This document shows positions 1 to 7,413 of a stretch of DNA of 64,000 nt, one piece after another. The notes under the pieces are model-generated. The model did not search any database and was not told where the DNA came from. It saw only the letters and a program-made list of their open reading frames with translations. The stretch spans positions 1 to 64,000 of the forward strand of contig CAZKVC010000008.1 of assembly GCA_964556115.1 (NCBI GenBank), in the 5' to 3' direction. Within the stretch, counting starts at the first letter, position 1; the number at the start of each line of letters is the position of its first letter. This DNA is from Parvularcula sp964556115 (lineage in GTDB: Bacteria > Pseudomonadota > Alphaproteobacteria > Caulobacterales > Parvularculaceae). Made by a program: the position numbers and the translations under genes.

Positions 1-83
1 ACGGGTGGTCGGGCTCGAACCGACACTCTGTCTCCAGAACCGGATTTTGAATCCGACGCGTCTACCAATTCCGCCACACCCGC
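1..83 (-). tRNA. tRNA-Leu (anticodon CAA), 3' end cut by window edge
   Basis: Read on the minus strand the sequence begins GCGGGTGTGGCGGAATTGG and has the long variable arm typical of class II leucine tRNAs. The anticodon stem (TCGGA/TCCGG) closes a 7-base loop TTCAAAA, giving anticodon CAA, which reads UUG codons. The T arm GTCGG-TTCGAGC-CCGAC is intact. The acceptor stem pairs except for a G1-U72 wobble. The discriminator base and CCA lie outside the window. No integrase or duplicated tRNA end is seen next to it. Confidence 0.95.
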
Positions 84-211
84 GTGAAGCCGCGCCACAC
101 TAAGGGCGATCGTGGCAAAGTCCAGACCTTCGCTGGGGTAGGGCAGAACGCCTCTGGCCAAGCGCCGCTGGCGCCCCAGATGAAGGTTCGAACACGCCAC
201 CGGAGACCTCG

Positions 212-409
212 ATGACCGACAACACCGCCCCCAATCTCGACAAGGAAGCGCTGCGACGCATCATCGAAGCGACCGTCGCGGCCTCGGGCGAGCCCGATCC
301 CTCGACCCTGCCGCATATCATCCGCCAGCGCCTCGAAGGTCAGGCGACCGGGGACCTCGATGTGGACGCCTATATCCAGGAAGTCCTGCGGGAAATGAAG
401 AAGGGCTGA
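212..409 (+). CDS. Small hypothetical protein (65 aa)
   Basis: A short open frame that starts with ATG behind a GGAG Shine-Dalgarno sequence about 8 bases upstream. The product is soluble, acidic and apparently all-helical. It begins MTDNTAPNLDKEALRRIIEA and ends in KKG, with no signal peptide or membrane segment. It lies between tRNA-Leu and the M23 peptidase gene, about 130 bases from the tRNA. I do not recognise the family. Codon use (GC at third positions) resembles that of neighbouring genes, which supports a real gene, but function cannot be inferred. Confidence 0.6.
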   Translation: MTDNTAPNLDKEALRRIIEATVAASGEPDPSTLPHIIRQRLEGQATGDLDVDAYIQEVLREMKKG

Positions 410-495
410 AGCAGGCGGCCTCCCCGTCAAACCCTTCTTAAGCCTAGGCATCAGTTCACTTGCGCAAGCGCCGCCCGCGCGGCACGAAAGCGGTC

Positions 496-1818
496 ATGAG
501 GGCATTCTTACTGGTTGTGCTTGCGGTCCTTTGCGGTGCGCTCGGTCAGAGCGCTGCGCAGAACAGCGCGACCCCTGCCGACTCGGTCGAGCCGCGCCGC
601 CTCTGGACGGGGGAGACGACCCTGTCCGAGGAGAGCCTCTTCGGCCAGTTCCGCAGCTATCGCGACAGCCGCCGCTTCATCAGCGAACCCATTCTCGATG
701 GCGAGAGCCTGGCCGGGCTCCTGATGCGCCTTGGCGTGGTGGCGGTGGATGCCGAGGCGGCGGCCAACACCCTCCTGAGCGAAGCCGGCCTGGAGACCCT
801 GCGGACAGGAACATCGGTCCGGGTGAAGTTCACCCGCAACGCGGCCACTGTGCACCAGCTCGCGGCGAACGGCGTTCCGCGCGGCATCGACGCGATCGAG
901 GTCCTGGTCGGCACGGATACCCTCATCGCCGTGGGCCGCAGCCAGGAAGGCTTCGTCGCCGCCAGCCGGCCAGTGACCCTGGACCGGCGGTATGTGGCGG
1001 CGGCGGGCGAGATCAACAGCTCGCTCTTCGGCGCCAGCATGGCTGCAGGGGTGCCGCGCGAAATGATGATCAATTTCGCCGACATCTTCGCCTTCGACGT
1101 CGACTTCGCCCGGCAGATCAAGAAGGGCGACCGCTTCGAGATCGTCTATGAGCTTCTCTACGACCAGGACGGCAACGAGATCGCCTTCGGTGACATCCTG
1201 TTCGCGGCGCTGACCTGGAACGGCAAGACGAAGGCCAAGGGGTATTACCGCTACTTTCCCGAAGGCGCCGAGAAGGCAGGCTACTACTCCGCCGATGGCC
1301 GGAACCCCAGGACCCTCCTGATGAAGACGCCCGTGAACGGCGCGCGGGTCACCTCGCGTTTCGGCCGGAGGCGTCATCCGGTTCTCGGCTTCGTCAAAGG
1401 CCATGCGGGGATCGACTTCGGCGCGCCGACGGGGACGCCTGTCCTCGCTGCCGGTGATGGGACGATCAGGCGCGCGGCGCCGACCGGCACCTTCGGCAAC
1501 TATATCGAGATCGACCATTCGGGCGCGCTTCAGACCGCCTATGCCCACCTGCAAAAATACGCCCCGGGAATCCGCGCCGGCCGCACGGTGCGCCAGGGCG
1601 AGGTGATCGGCTATGTCGGCACCACTGGGCGCTCCACGGGGCCCCATCTTCACTACGAGGTCCGGCACAACGGCCAGCCCCAGAATCCCGAGACCGCGAC
1701 GGTGGCCGTCGGCGAGACCCTGACCGACGAAGCCCTTGAAGCTTTCGGCGTTCACCGCGAGAGGGTCGATAGCCTGCGGCTCCAGCCCTTTACGGTGGCT
1801 ACCGCAACACTTCAGTAA
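496..1818 (+). CDS. M23 family murein endopeptidase, secreted
   Basis: Predicted periplasmic zinc endopeptidase that cuts peptide cross-links in peptidoglycan. The first 20 or so residues (MRAFLLVVLAVLCGALGQSA) form a signal peptide. The middle part resembles the N-terminal inhibitory/OapA-like region of MepM-type proteins. The C-terminal peptidase_M23 domain shows the zinc ligands: H303 and D307 in GHAGIDFGAP, and the HLH pair H384/H386 in GPHLHYEV. Length (440 aa) suits this class. I chose ATG 496 because the signal peptide starts there. A TTG at 460 would add 12 basic residues. The next gene, chpT, starts 65 bases downstream. The exact bond specificity is not readable from the sequence. 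Confidence 0.9.
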   Translation: MRAFLLVVLAVLCGALGQSAAQNSATPADSVEPRRLWTGETTLSEESLFGQFRSYRDSRRFISEPILDGESLAGLLMRLGVVAVDAEAAANTLLSEAGLETLRTGTSVRVKFTRNAATVHQLAANGVPRGIDAIEVLVGTDTLIAVGRSQEGFVAASRPVTLDRRYVAAAGEINSSLFGASMAAGVPREMMINFADIFAFDVDFARQIKKGDRFEIVYELLYDQDGNEIAFGDILFAALTWNGKTKAKGYYRYFPEGAEKAGYYSADGRNPRTLLMKTPVNGARVTSRFGRRRHPVLGFVKGHAGIDFGAPTGTPVLAAGDGTIRRAAPTGTFGNYIEIDHSGALQTAYAHLQKYAPGIRAGRTVRQGEVIGYVGTTGRSTGPHLHYEVRHNGQPQNPETATVAVGETLTDEALEAFGVHRERVDSLRLQPFTVATATLQ

Positions 1819-1882
1819 CCCTTTTGCCGCCTCTCATGGGGCCGCTTTCTCGAGATCCATTCTTTCCGCGGAGAACCCGGCG

Positions 1883-2500
1883 ATGACCCACGACGATTCC
1901 GAAACCGTATTCGCCTCCCTTCTGGCGTCGAGGCTCTGCCACGACCTGGTGAACCCCGCGGGCGCCCTGTCCACCGCCCTCGACGTTCTCGAGAACGAGA
2001 GCGATGCCGACATGCGCGAGCATGCCGACAGGCTGGCCAAGGAATCGACCCACCGCCTTCTCGCCGTGATCGAATATGCCCGGCTCGCCTATGGCGCGTC
2101 AGGGGGCGGCGAAGGCGAGATCGATACGGAGACCATGCGTCAGCTCGCCGAACGTCTCTACACGCACCTCAAGCCCGAGCTGATCTGGGAGCTTCCTGCC
2201 GGAACGCTGCCCAAGCGCGAGGCGCGGGCGCTTCTGAACCTGCTGCTCACAGCGGAGCGGATCGCCCCCCGGGCCGGCTCCAAGGTCTATGTCGGTGTCG
2301 ACCGCGACGGGCTCCGCCTAACCGCCGAGGGCCGCAAGGCCAGCCTTCCCGCCGATGTGGCGGCGGCTTTCGCGGGTTCGGACGAGAACGAAGAGCCCAA
2401 GCTCATGCCCGCACGCCTCGCTTATCGCCTGGCCCGTGCGGCAGGGCGTGACATCGCCATCGACACCGCCGAAGAACGTGTCGTCGTCGCCCTTCGATAG
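1883..2500 (+). CDS. chpT: Histidine phosphotransferase ChpT
   Basis: A 205-residue protein with the ChpT hallmark SRLCHDLVNPAGALS near the N terminus, where H20 is the expected phospho-histidine. The rest resembles a degenerate histidine-kinase ATPase domain, as in ChpT. In Caulobacter and relatives ChpT passes phosphate from the hybrid kinase CckA to the cell-cycle regulator CtrA and to the protease adaptor CpdR. The start ATG 1883 was chosen because the family begins just before the HDLVNP helix; the open frame runs further upstream without a family match. A single-domain response regulator follows after 20 bases, probably in the same transcript. A perfect CtrA box occurs elsewhere in the window, upstream of amiC. 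Confidence 0.9.
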   Translation: MTHDDSETVFASLLASRLCHDLVNPAGALSTALDVLENESDADMREHADRLAKESTHRLLAVIEYARLAYGASGGGEGEIDTETMRQLAERLYTHLKPELIWELPAGTLPKREARALLNLLLTAERIAPRAGSKVYVGVDRDGLRLTAEGRKASLPADVAAAFAGSDENEEPKLMPARLAYRLARAAGRDIAIDTAEERVVVALR

Positions 2501-2520
2501 GGCTCTTCGCGCGAGGCACC

Positions 2521-2901
2521 ATGAAGATGATCGCCGTCATCGAAGATTCAGAGGCGGTGGCCGAGGTCACGGCCCGGCTGCTGCGTGAGCTGGGTTTCGA
2601 AGCGTCAGTCGCGCCGGATGCCGATGGCCTTCGGAGCCTGCTGGCCGATGGCGGCGTGGCGGGGATCATCCTCGACTGGGAGCTGCCCAAGCGCGGCGCC
2701 CTCGAAGCGCTGACGGCGCTGGTGGAGCTGCCGAGCAGCAAGCGTCCGGTGACGATCCTCACCATGACGGAATTCAGCGAGGACCAGTTCGCCCTCGCCA
2801 AGGCCGCGGGTGCGCGCCACTCGGTCATCAAGCCCTATGACAAGGCGGACCTTGCGGCGGCGCTGACCAAGACGGGGCTTCTCGAAGAATCAGCGGGCTG
2901 A
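2521..2901 (+). CDS. Single-domain response regulator (receiver only)
   Basis: A 126-residue CheY-like receiver with no output domain. The acidic pair E8-D9, phospho-acceptor D52 (in LDWELP, with P56 at D+4), T81 and K104 (in KPY) are all in place, so it should accept phosphate. It sits 20 bases after chpT in the same direction, which suggests a partner in the ChpT phosphorelay. It does not look like CpdR or DivK by sequence, and the Trp after D52 is unusual. Its 3' end overlaps the convergent cinA-like gene by 12 bases. The fold is certain; the link to ChpT rests on position only. Confidence 0.85.
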   Translation: MKMIAVIEDSEAVAEVTARLLRELGFEASVAPDADGLRSLLADGGVAGIILDWELPKRGALEALTALVELPSSKRPVTILTMTEFSEDQFALAKAAGARHSVIKPYDKADLAAALTKTGLLEESAG

Positions 2902-3396
2902 GGGAAGCTTTCGGGCTTCGGCGAGGGAAAGCCTCAGCCCGGTTCTCACCGCCATGGTGCGGACCGTTTCGCGGTCCATCCCGGCAAAGAGCCGCCGTTC
3001 GGCGCGGGTTGCGTCCGGCCCGGCGATGCCGAACCAGACCGTGCCCACCGGCTTCTGCGGGCTTCCGCCGCCGGGACCCGCGACCCCGGTCACCGAAAGC
3101 GCCAGCGAGGCCTTCGCGGCATCTCTCGCGCCGTTCGCCATGGCCCAGGCTGTCTCGGCACTGACTGCGCCTTTGCTCTGCAGCACCGCTTCGCTGACCC
3201 CCAGCACGTCCCGCTTCGCCTCGTTTGCGTAGGTGACAAAGCCATGGGTGAAGACCGCCGATGCACCGGGTACGGACGTCACCGCCGCCCCGATGAGGCC
3301 GCCGGTGCAGCTTTCCGCCAAGCTGAGGGTTGCGCCCTTCTTGCTCAGGACGGCAACCAGTTCGGCCGCGAGACGTATTGCGATCCTGTCGGTCAT
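2890..3396 (-). CDS. CinA C-terminal domain protein, nicotinamide-nucleotide amidohydrolase type
   Basis: A 168-residue stand-alone CinA_C/PncC domain. The family deamidates nicotinamide mononucleotide to nicotinic acid mononucleotide in the pyridine-nucleotide salvage cycle. Signature blocks are visible: SLAESCTGGLIGAAVTSVPG, then SVTGVAGPGGGSPQKPVGTV. The N-terminal CinA (MoaB-like) domain is absent, as in E. coli YgaD. Its ATG overlaps the stop of ispDF (ATGA), so the two are probably translationally coupled, an arrangement common in alphaproteobacteria. Confidence 0.92.
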   Translation of the reverse strand: MTDRIAIRLAAELVAVLSKKGATLSLAESCTGGLIGAAVTSVPGASAVFTHGFVTYANEAKRDVLGVSEAVLQSKGAVSAETAWAMANGARDAAKASLALSVTGVAGPGGGSPQKPVGTVWFGIAGPDATRAERRLFAGMDRETVRTMAVRTGLRLSLAEARKLPSAR

Positions 3397-4553
3397 GAGG
3401 CGGGCAGGGCGAGGGTGGCGATGGCCTGGGCGGCGATCCCTTCGCTACGCCCGGTGAAGCCCAGCTTCTCGGTGGTGGTCGCCTTCACGGAGACACGGGT
3501 CTGGTCGATACCGAGGATCTCCGCCAGCCGCGCCTGCATCGCGGCGCGGTGAGGGCCGACCTTGGGCGCCTCGCAGATCAGGGTCACGTCGCAATGGACG
3601 ATCCGCCCGCCCCGGTCTCTCGTGCGCTGGGCAGCGTGGCGGAGGAAGACCTCCGAAGCCGCGCCTTTCCACTTGGCCTCCGAAGGCGGGAAGTGCTGGC
3701 CGATATCGCCTTCGCCCAGAGCCCCATAGATCGCGTCAGTCAATGCGTGCATGCCGACATCGGCGTCGGAGTGGCCCTTCAGCTTCGCCGTATGCGGAAT
3801 GGTGACGCCGCAAAGCGTGACCGCGTCACCGCTTTCGAAAGCATGGACGTCGAAGCCGGAGCCGGTCCGCGTTTCCATGGTGCTGGCAAGGAATGTCTCG
3901 GCCAAGGCGAAATCCTCCGGGCGGGTGATCTTGATGTTGCGCGCGTCGTCCTCGACCAGCCGCACGCCCAGCCCCGCTTCCTCGCAGAGGCTCGCATCGT
4001 CGGTCATGTCCTGACGGTCCGCGTAGCGGCGGTGCAGATCGAGGATCGACTTCATGTGAAAGCCCTGGGGCGTCTGCGCGCGCCAAAGGCCCTGCCGGGG
4101 GACCGTCTCCGTCGCCATGCCGTCCCCCCGGTCCCGCTTGAGGGTATCATGCAGGGGCAGGGCGGCGATTGCGGCTTCGCCTTCGCCAAGCGCATCGATC
4201 ACCTTGTCGATGGTGGCCGCGCTGACCAGCGGCCGCGCGCCGTCATGGATGAGGACCAGGTCGAAACCTTCCTGCTCCAAAGCCTCGAGGCCGAGGCGGA
4301 CGGAAACCTGCCGCTCGCTCCCCCCGGTGATCGGCGGCAGGAGATTGGGCGCGCCCTCAGCTGCTTTTGCAAAGAGATCTGCGGCCCCGTCCGCGATCAC
4401 CACGGCGACGGCATCGATGCGGGGATGATGCGCAAAAGCGGTGAGGGTGCGGCGGAGGATCGGCTCGCCGGCGAGGGAGCGGTACTGCTTGGGCAGGTCC
4501 CCTCCGGCCCTCACGCCCTTCCCGGCGGCGACAATGAGACAAGCGATTCGCAT
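3393..4553 (-). CDS. ispDF: Bifunctional IspD/IspF enzyme of the MEP pathway
   Basis: A fusion of two non-adjacent MEP-pathway enzymes: IspD (2-C-methyl-D-erythritol 4-phosphate cytidylyltransferase) and IspF (2,4-cyclodiphosphate synthase), about 386 aa. The IspD half opens with LIVAAGKGVRAGGDLPKQY, the CTP-binding loop. The IspF half starts near residue 228 with GSGFDVHAF (metal-binding DVH) and carries GHSDADVGMHALTDA. The start at 4553 has an AAGGGA Shine-Dalgarno sequence; the open frame runs 69 bases further upstream but those residues do not match the family. Fusion of IspD and IspF is frequent in alphaproteobacteria. IspE, the enzyme between them, is encoded at 59155. Confidence 0.96.
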   Translation of the reverse strand: MRIACLIVAAGKGVRAGGDLPKQYRSLAGEPILRRTLTAFAHHPRIDAVAVVIADGAADLFAKAAEGAPNLLPPITGGSERQVSVRLGLEALEQEGFDLVLIHDGARPLVSAATIDKVIDALGEGEAAIAALPLHDTLKRDRGDGMATETVPRQGLWRAQTPQGFHMKSILDLHRRYADRQDMTDDASLCEEAGLGVRLVEDDARNIKITRPEDFALAETFLASTMETRTGSGFDVHAFESGDAVTLCGVTIPHTAKLKGHSDADVGMHALTDAIYGALGEGDIGQHFPPSEAKWKGAASEVFLRHAAQRTRDRGGRIVHCDVTLICEAPKVGPHRAAMQARLAEILGIDQTRVSVKATTTEKLGFTGRSEGIAAQAIATLALPAS

Positions 4554-4676
4554 GGCGTCCCTTTCGCAGAAACCCTTCCTCACGGCGAGGGGATGAGGGG
4601 TCGACTCCACTTTTTTCCCCAAACGGTCTACATGTTAACTGCGAGACAGGCGTAACAGGGCGCGTTGGGGACGATC

Positions 4677-5798
4677 ATGGTAATGATGGCCGGCATACTT
4701 CGCGGGGCGATCCTGACCCTTCTGATCGGCGCGGCATGCCTTCTTGGCGGCGCTGTTGCGGCGATGGTCTTCTGCAGCAGCGGCGGCTGCGTGGAGGCCT
4801 ACGAGCTTTCGAACATCATGCTGCAACCCGCACCCGGCCTCGGCGGCAGCGTCAGCGCGCTAACGGTCCTGACGCTGCTCCTGGCGATCGGTCTGTGGAT
4901 CTCGCTGGTCCCGCGCGACCCCGTTGTCATTCTTTCCCTCCTCTTCTCCCTGCTTCTCATCGCGGCGGGTTTCCTGATGTTCCTGCCGCGGGGAGGGGCG
5001 AGCGTGCCCCAGCCCCTCGACAACGGCTCCCCCGTGCCGCCAGGGCGCGAGGAGACGGTGCCCCCGGTCCTGGTGCAGGACCCGGTCGCGCGTGATGACC
5101 TCAAGCTCGATCCGGCCCCGGCCTGCCCCGTCGGCCAGTACCGCGAAGGGAATGTCTGCCTGCCCTGCGAGCGGCAGGTCTTCACCATTGCCGAGCCGCA
5201 GCTCGACTTCGCTCCGGTCGAGACCGAGGCGCATTGGGTCTACGCGCTGGCGGACCGTATCGAGATCGGGGATCGCGAGACGAGCGTGAACGGCTTTGTC
5301 GCCTCGCTCGCCCGGAGGCGTGATTTCTGCGATGCCTCGGCTGTTCTCGTCTTCGGCTCCGCCTCGTCCGACGGTGACAGGCGGCGCAACGAAGAGCGTG
5401 CCCAGACCCGCGCCAACAACCTCGCCGAGGCAGTGCGGCGGACCTGTGCCGGCGCGCCGGAAATCTACGCGCTGAGCCTTGGCCAGTCCGAAGCGCCTTC
5501 CGATGTTGCTGAAGACCGGCCGGTCTCGCTTCTCACGGTCGAGCCCCGCGGCAACAGCGAGATCGACGGCGAGATGATCCTCGAAGAGCTCGGTTATGTC
5601 CTGGGCGGCGGGCAGGTTCGCGTACCGCTTCTCGAACGCGGCAGCCGCTTCCCCCAGCCCTGGCGCGGCCTCGGTCAGGAAGCGACGCGGATCACGCCGA
5701 AGGAACGCCCGTCGCGGTCCGAGACCGCGCTCGCCCCCGGTGCCCCGCCAAGTTGCCGGGCGGGAGGGCTTGACGACCGGCCGCCTTTGCGACAATAG
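4677..5798 (+). CDS. Inner-membrane protein with C-terminal OmpA-like domain, function unknown
   Basis: About 373 residues. Three hydrophobic segments lie in the first 105 residues (about 8-32, 57-77 and 80-102). A Pro-rich linker follows, then a short Cys-containing stretch (ACPVGQYREGNVCLPCE) and a domain near residues 190-280. That domain contains VFGSASSDGD, RRRNEERAQTRANNL and a DRPVSLLTV end, the order found in OmpA-like peptidoglycan-binding domains, though the key Asp/Arg ligands are not clearly kept. The ATG at 4677 has GGGG about 7 bases upstream; ATGs at 4683 and 4686 and a TTG at 4665 are alternatives. I do not recognise a named family. It lies alone between divergent ispDF and rplJ. 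Confidence 0.7.
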   Translation: MVMMAGILRGAILTLLIGAACLLGGAVAAMVFCSSGGCVEAYELSNIMLQPAPGLGGSVSALTVLTLLLAIGLWISLVPRDPVVILSLLFSLLLIAAGFLMFLPRGGASVPQPLDNGSPVPPGREETVPPVLVQDPVARDDLKLDPAPACPVGQYREGNVCLPCERQVFTIAEPQLDFAPVETEAHWVYALADRIEIGDRETSVNGFVASLARRRDFCDASAVLVFGSASSDGDRRRNEERAQTRANNLAEAVRRTCAGAPEIYALSLGQSEAPSDVAEDRPVSLLTVEPRGNSEIDGEMILEELGYVLGGGQVRVPLLERGSRFPQPWRGLGQEATRITPKERPSRSETALAPGAPPSCRAGGLDDRPPLRQ

Positions 5799-5901
5799 CC
5801 CGGTCTCGCGCAGGTGATCTGCGCCCTGTCGAAGACCGCAGGCACGGAACGGCTCGTTCCATCTAAGCCCTGCCGAGACGGCCATAGCCCCTCGGGCGCG
5901 C

Positions 5902-5921
5902 CTTTCTCCCCCAGGGGAAAG
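5902..5921 (+). promoter_or_regulatory. Hairpin in the rplJ leader, possible ribosomal-protein leader
   Basis: In the 187-base gap before rplJ, CTTTCTC pairs with GGGAAAG around a CCCCAG loop, followed by GC-rich sequence. L10/L12 operons are commonly autoregulated through leader RNA bound by L10. This hairpin may be part of such a leader, but I see no match to a specific described structure. Confidence 0.3.
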
Positions 5922-5985
5922 AAGCCGCGCCGCTCTCCGTCACGGCGTTGCCATCTGCACCCGGAATTTTAGGCGGAGTATCCCG

Positions 5986-6507
5986 ATGCCCCTGAATAAA
6001 GAACAGAAACAGAGTCAGGTCTCCTGGTTCGAAAACGTCCTCAACGACAACGAAGTCATTGTCGTCATGAGGAACAGCGGCCTGACCGTTGCCGAGGTCA
6101 CGGACCTTCGCAACCAGATGCGCGAAGCCGGCGGCGGCGTGAAGGTGGTCAAGAACCGCCTCGCCAAGATCGCCATCGGCGACCGTCCGGGTTCGGACGT
6201 GAAGGAACTCTTCACCGGCCCGACCGTGATCGCTTATTCCGAAGACCCGGTCACCGCGCCGAAGGTCGTCGTGAAATGGGCGAAGGACCACGACGCTCTC
6301 GAAATCCTCGGTGGACTGATGGGTGAGACCGCCCTTGATGCACCGGGGGTCGACAGCCTGTCCAAGATGCCTTCCCGCGAAGAAGTCATCTCCCAGATCG
6401 CCGCGTCGCTCACCGCGCCCGGTGCCAACATTTCCGCGGCGGCCGGCGCGCCTGCTGCGAACATCGCCGGTATCCTCAAGACGCTGGCGGAAAAAGAAGA
6501 AGCCTAA
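5986..6507 (+). CDS. rplJ: 50S ribosomal protein L10
   Basis: L10 anchors the L7/L12 stalk to 23S rRNA. The 173-residue product has the usual L10 core: VIVVMRNSGLTVAEVTDLRN, then KVVKNRLAKIA, and an Ala-rich C-terminal helix (LTAPGANISAAAGAPAANIA) that binds L12 dimers. The start has GCGGAG upstream. It is followed after 39 bases by rplL in the normal order. Confidence 0.98.
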   Translation: MPLNKEQKQSQVSWFENVLNDNEVIVVMRNSGLTVAEVTDLRNQMREAGGGVKVVKNRLAKIAIGDRPGSDVKELFTGPTVIAYSEDPVTAPKVVVKWAKDHDALEILGGLMGETALDAPGVDSLSKMPSREEVISQIAASLTAPGANISAAAGAPAANIAGILKTLAEKEEA

Positions 6508-6546
6508 GCCTCTCCGTTATCTGACTAAACAAGGAAGACCAGAACC

Positions 6547-6930
<384 letters not shown>

Positions 6931-6950
6931 GCTTCGTTCACCCGTGAACG

Positions 6951-6994
6951 AAAAAACCCCGTCCTTCCAGAGCGGAAGGGCGGGGTTTTCTTTT
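6951..6994 (+). terminator. Rho-independent terminator after rplL
   Basis: A perfect GC-rich stem: CCCCGTCCTTCC pairs with GGAAGGGCGGGG around a short AGAGC loop (one G-T closure). It is flanked by an A-run before and TTTTCTTTT after. It starts 21 bases past the rplL stop and is one of the clearest terminators in the window. Confidence 0.92.
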
Positions 6995-7088
6995 CGGGCA
7001 GGGAAAAGTGTCTCTCCCGAATGCAGGAACATTGCCGGGCGGGCGGAAACGACCGCGCATCCTGGATTGCACCTCAAAGAGGAACCGC

Positions 7089-7319
7089 TCAGCCGTGTTG
7101 CGGTTTCCGTTTCCTCGCGACGAGGGACAAGTAGCGGATCATCTTGCTGCCCGTTCTCTTGAAGAGGAACGGGAAGACGGCGTGCACCAGACAGCAGAAG
7201 CCGCCCGCGATCATAACCCCGCCGATCCGCGTGGCCTGGCGCGCGTGGCCGACATAGGTCTCCCCGACACTTTCGGGATGACCCTTGAAGGCGCGGTGCA
7301 CTGTGCTTGTTTCACCCAT
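7089..7319 (-). CDS. DUF6356 family small membrane protein
   Basis: A 76-residue protein with the family pattern: FKGHPESVGETYVGH, then a hydrophobic helix (GGVMIAGGFCCLVHAVFPFLF) and the KRTGSKMI block. This matches the DUF6356 proteins common in alphaproteobacteria, whose function is unknown. One membrane-spanning or hairpin segment is likely. Two in-frame ATGs (7319 and 7325) are possible starts; I took the one nearer the conserved block. It is convergent with rplL, and the terminator above separates them. Confidence 0.8.
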   Translation of the reverse strand: MGETSTVHRAFKGHPESVGETYVGHARQATRIGGVMIAGGFCCLVHAVFPFLFKRTGSKMIRYLSLVARKRKPQHG

Positions 7320-7413
7320 GGACATGAGGCGAATTGTAGCACGGCGCTGCTGCCTGCGCGAGCAAAACAAGGCCCGGGAAGGTTAAGGGGAGGCAGGGAA
7401 GGCCCTGCCGCCT

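Noticed and set aside
1..500. tRNA-Leu as an integration site for a mobile element
   Set aside because: No integrase, no duplicated tRNA 3' end and no composition shift next to it.
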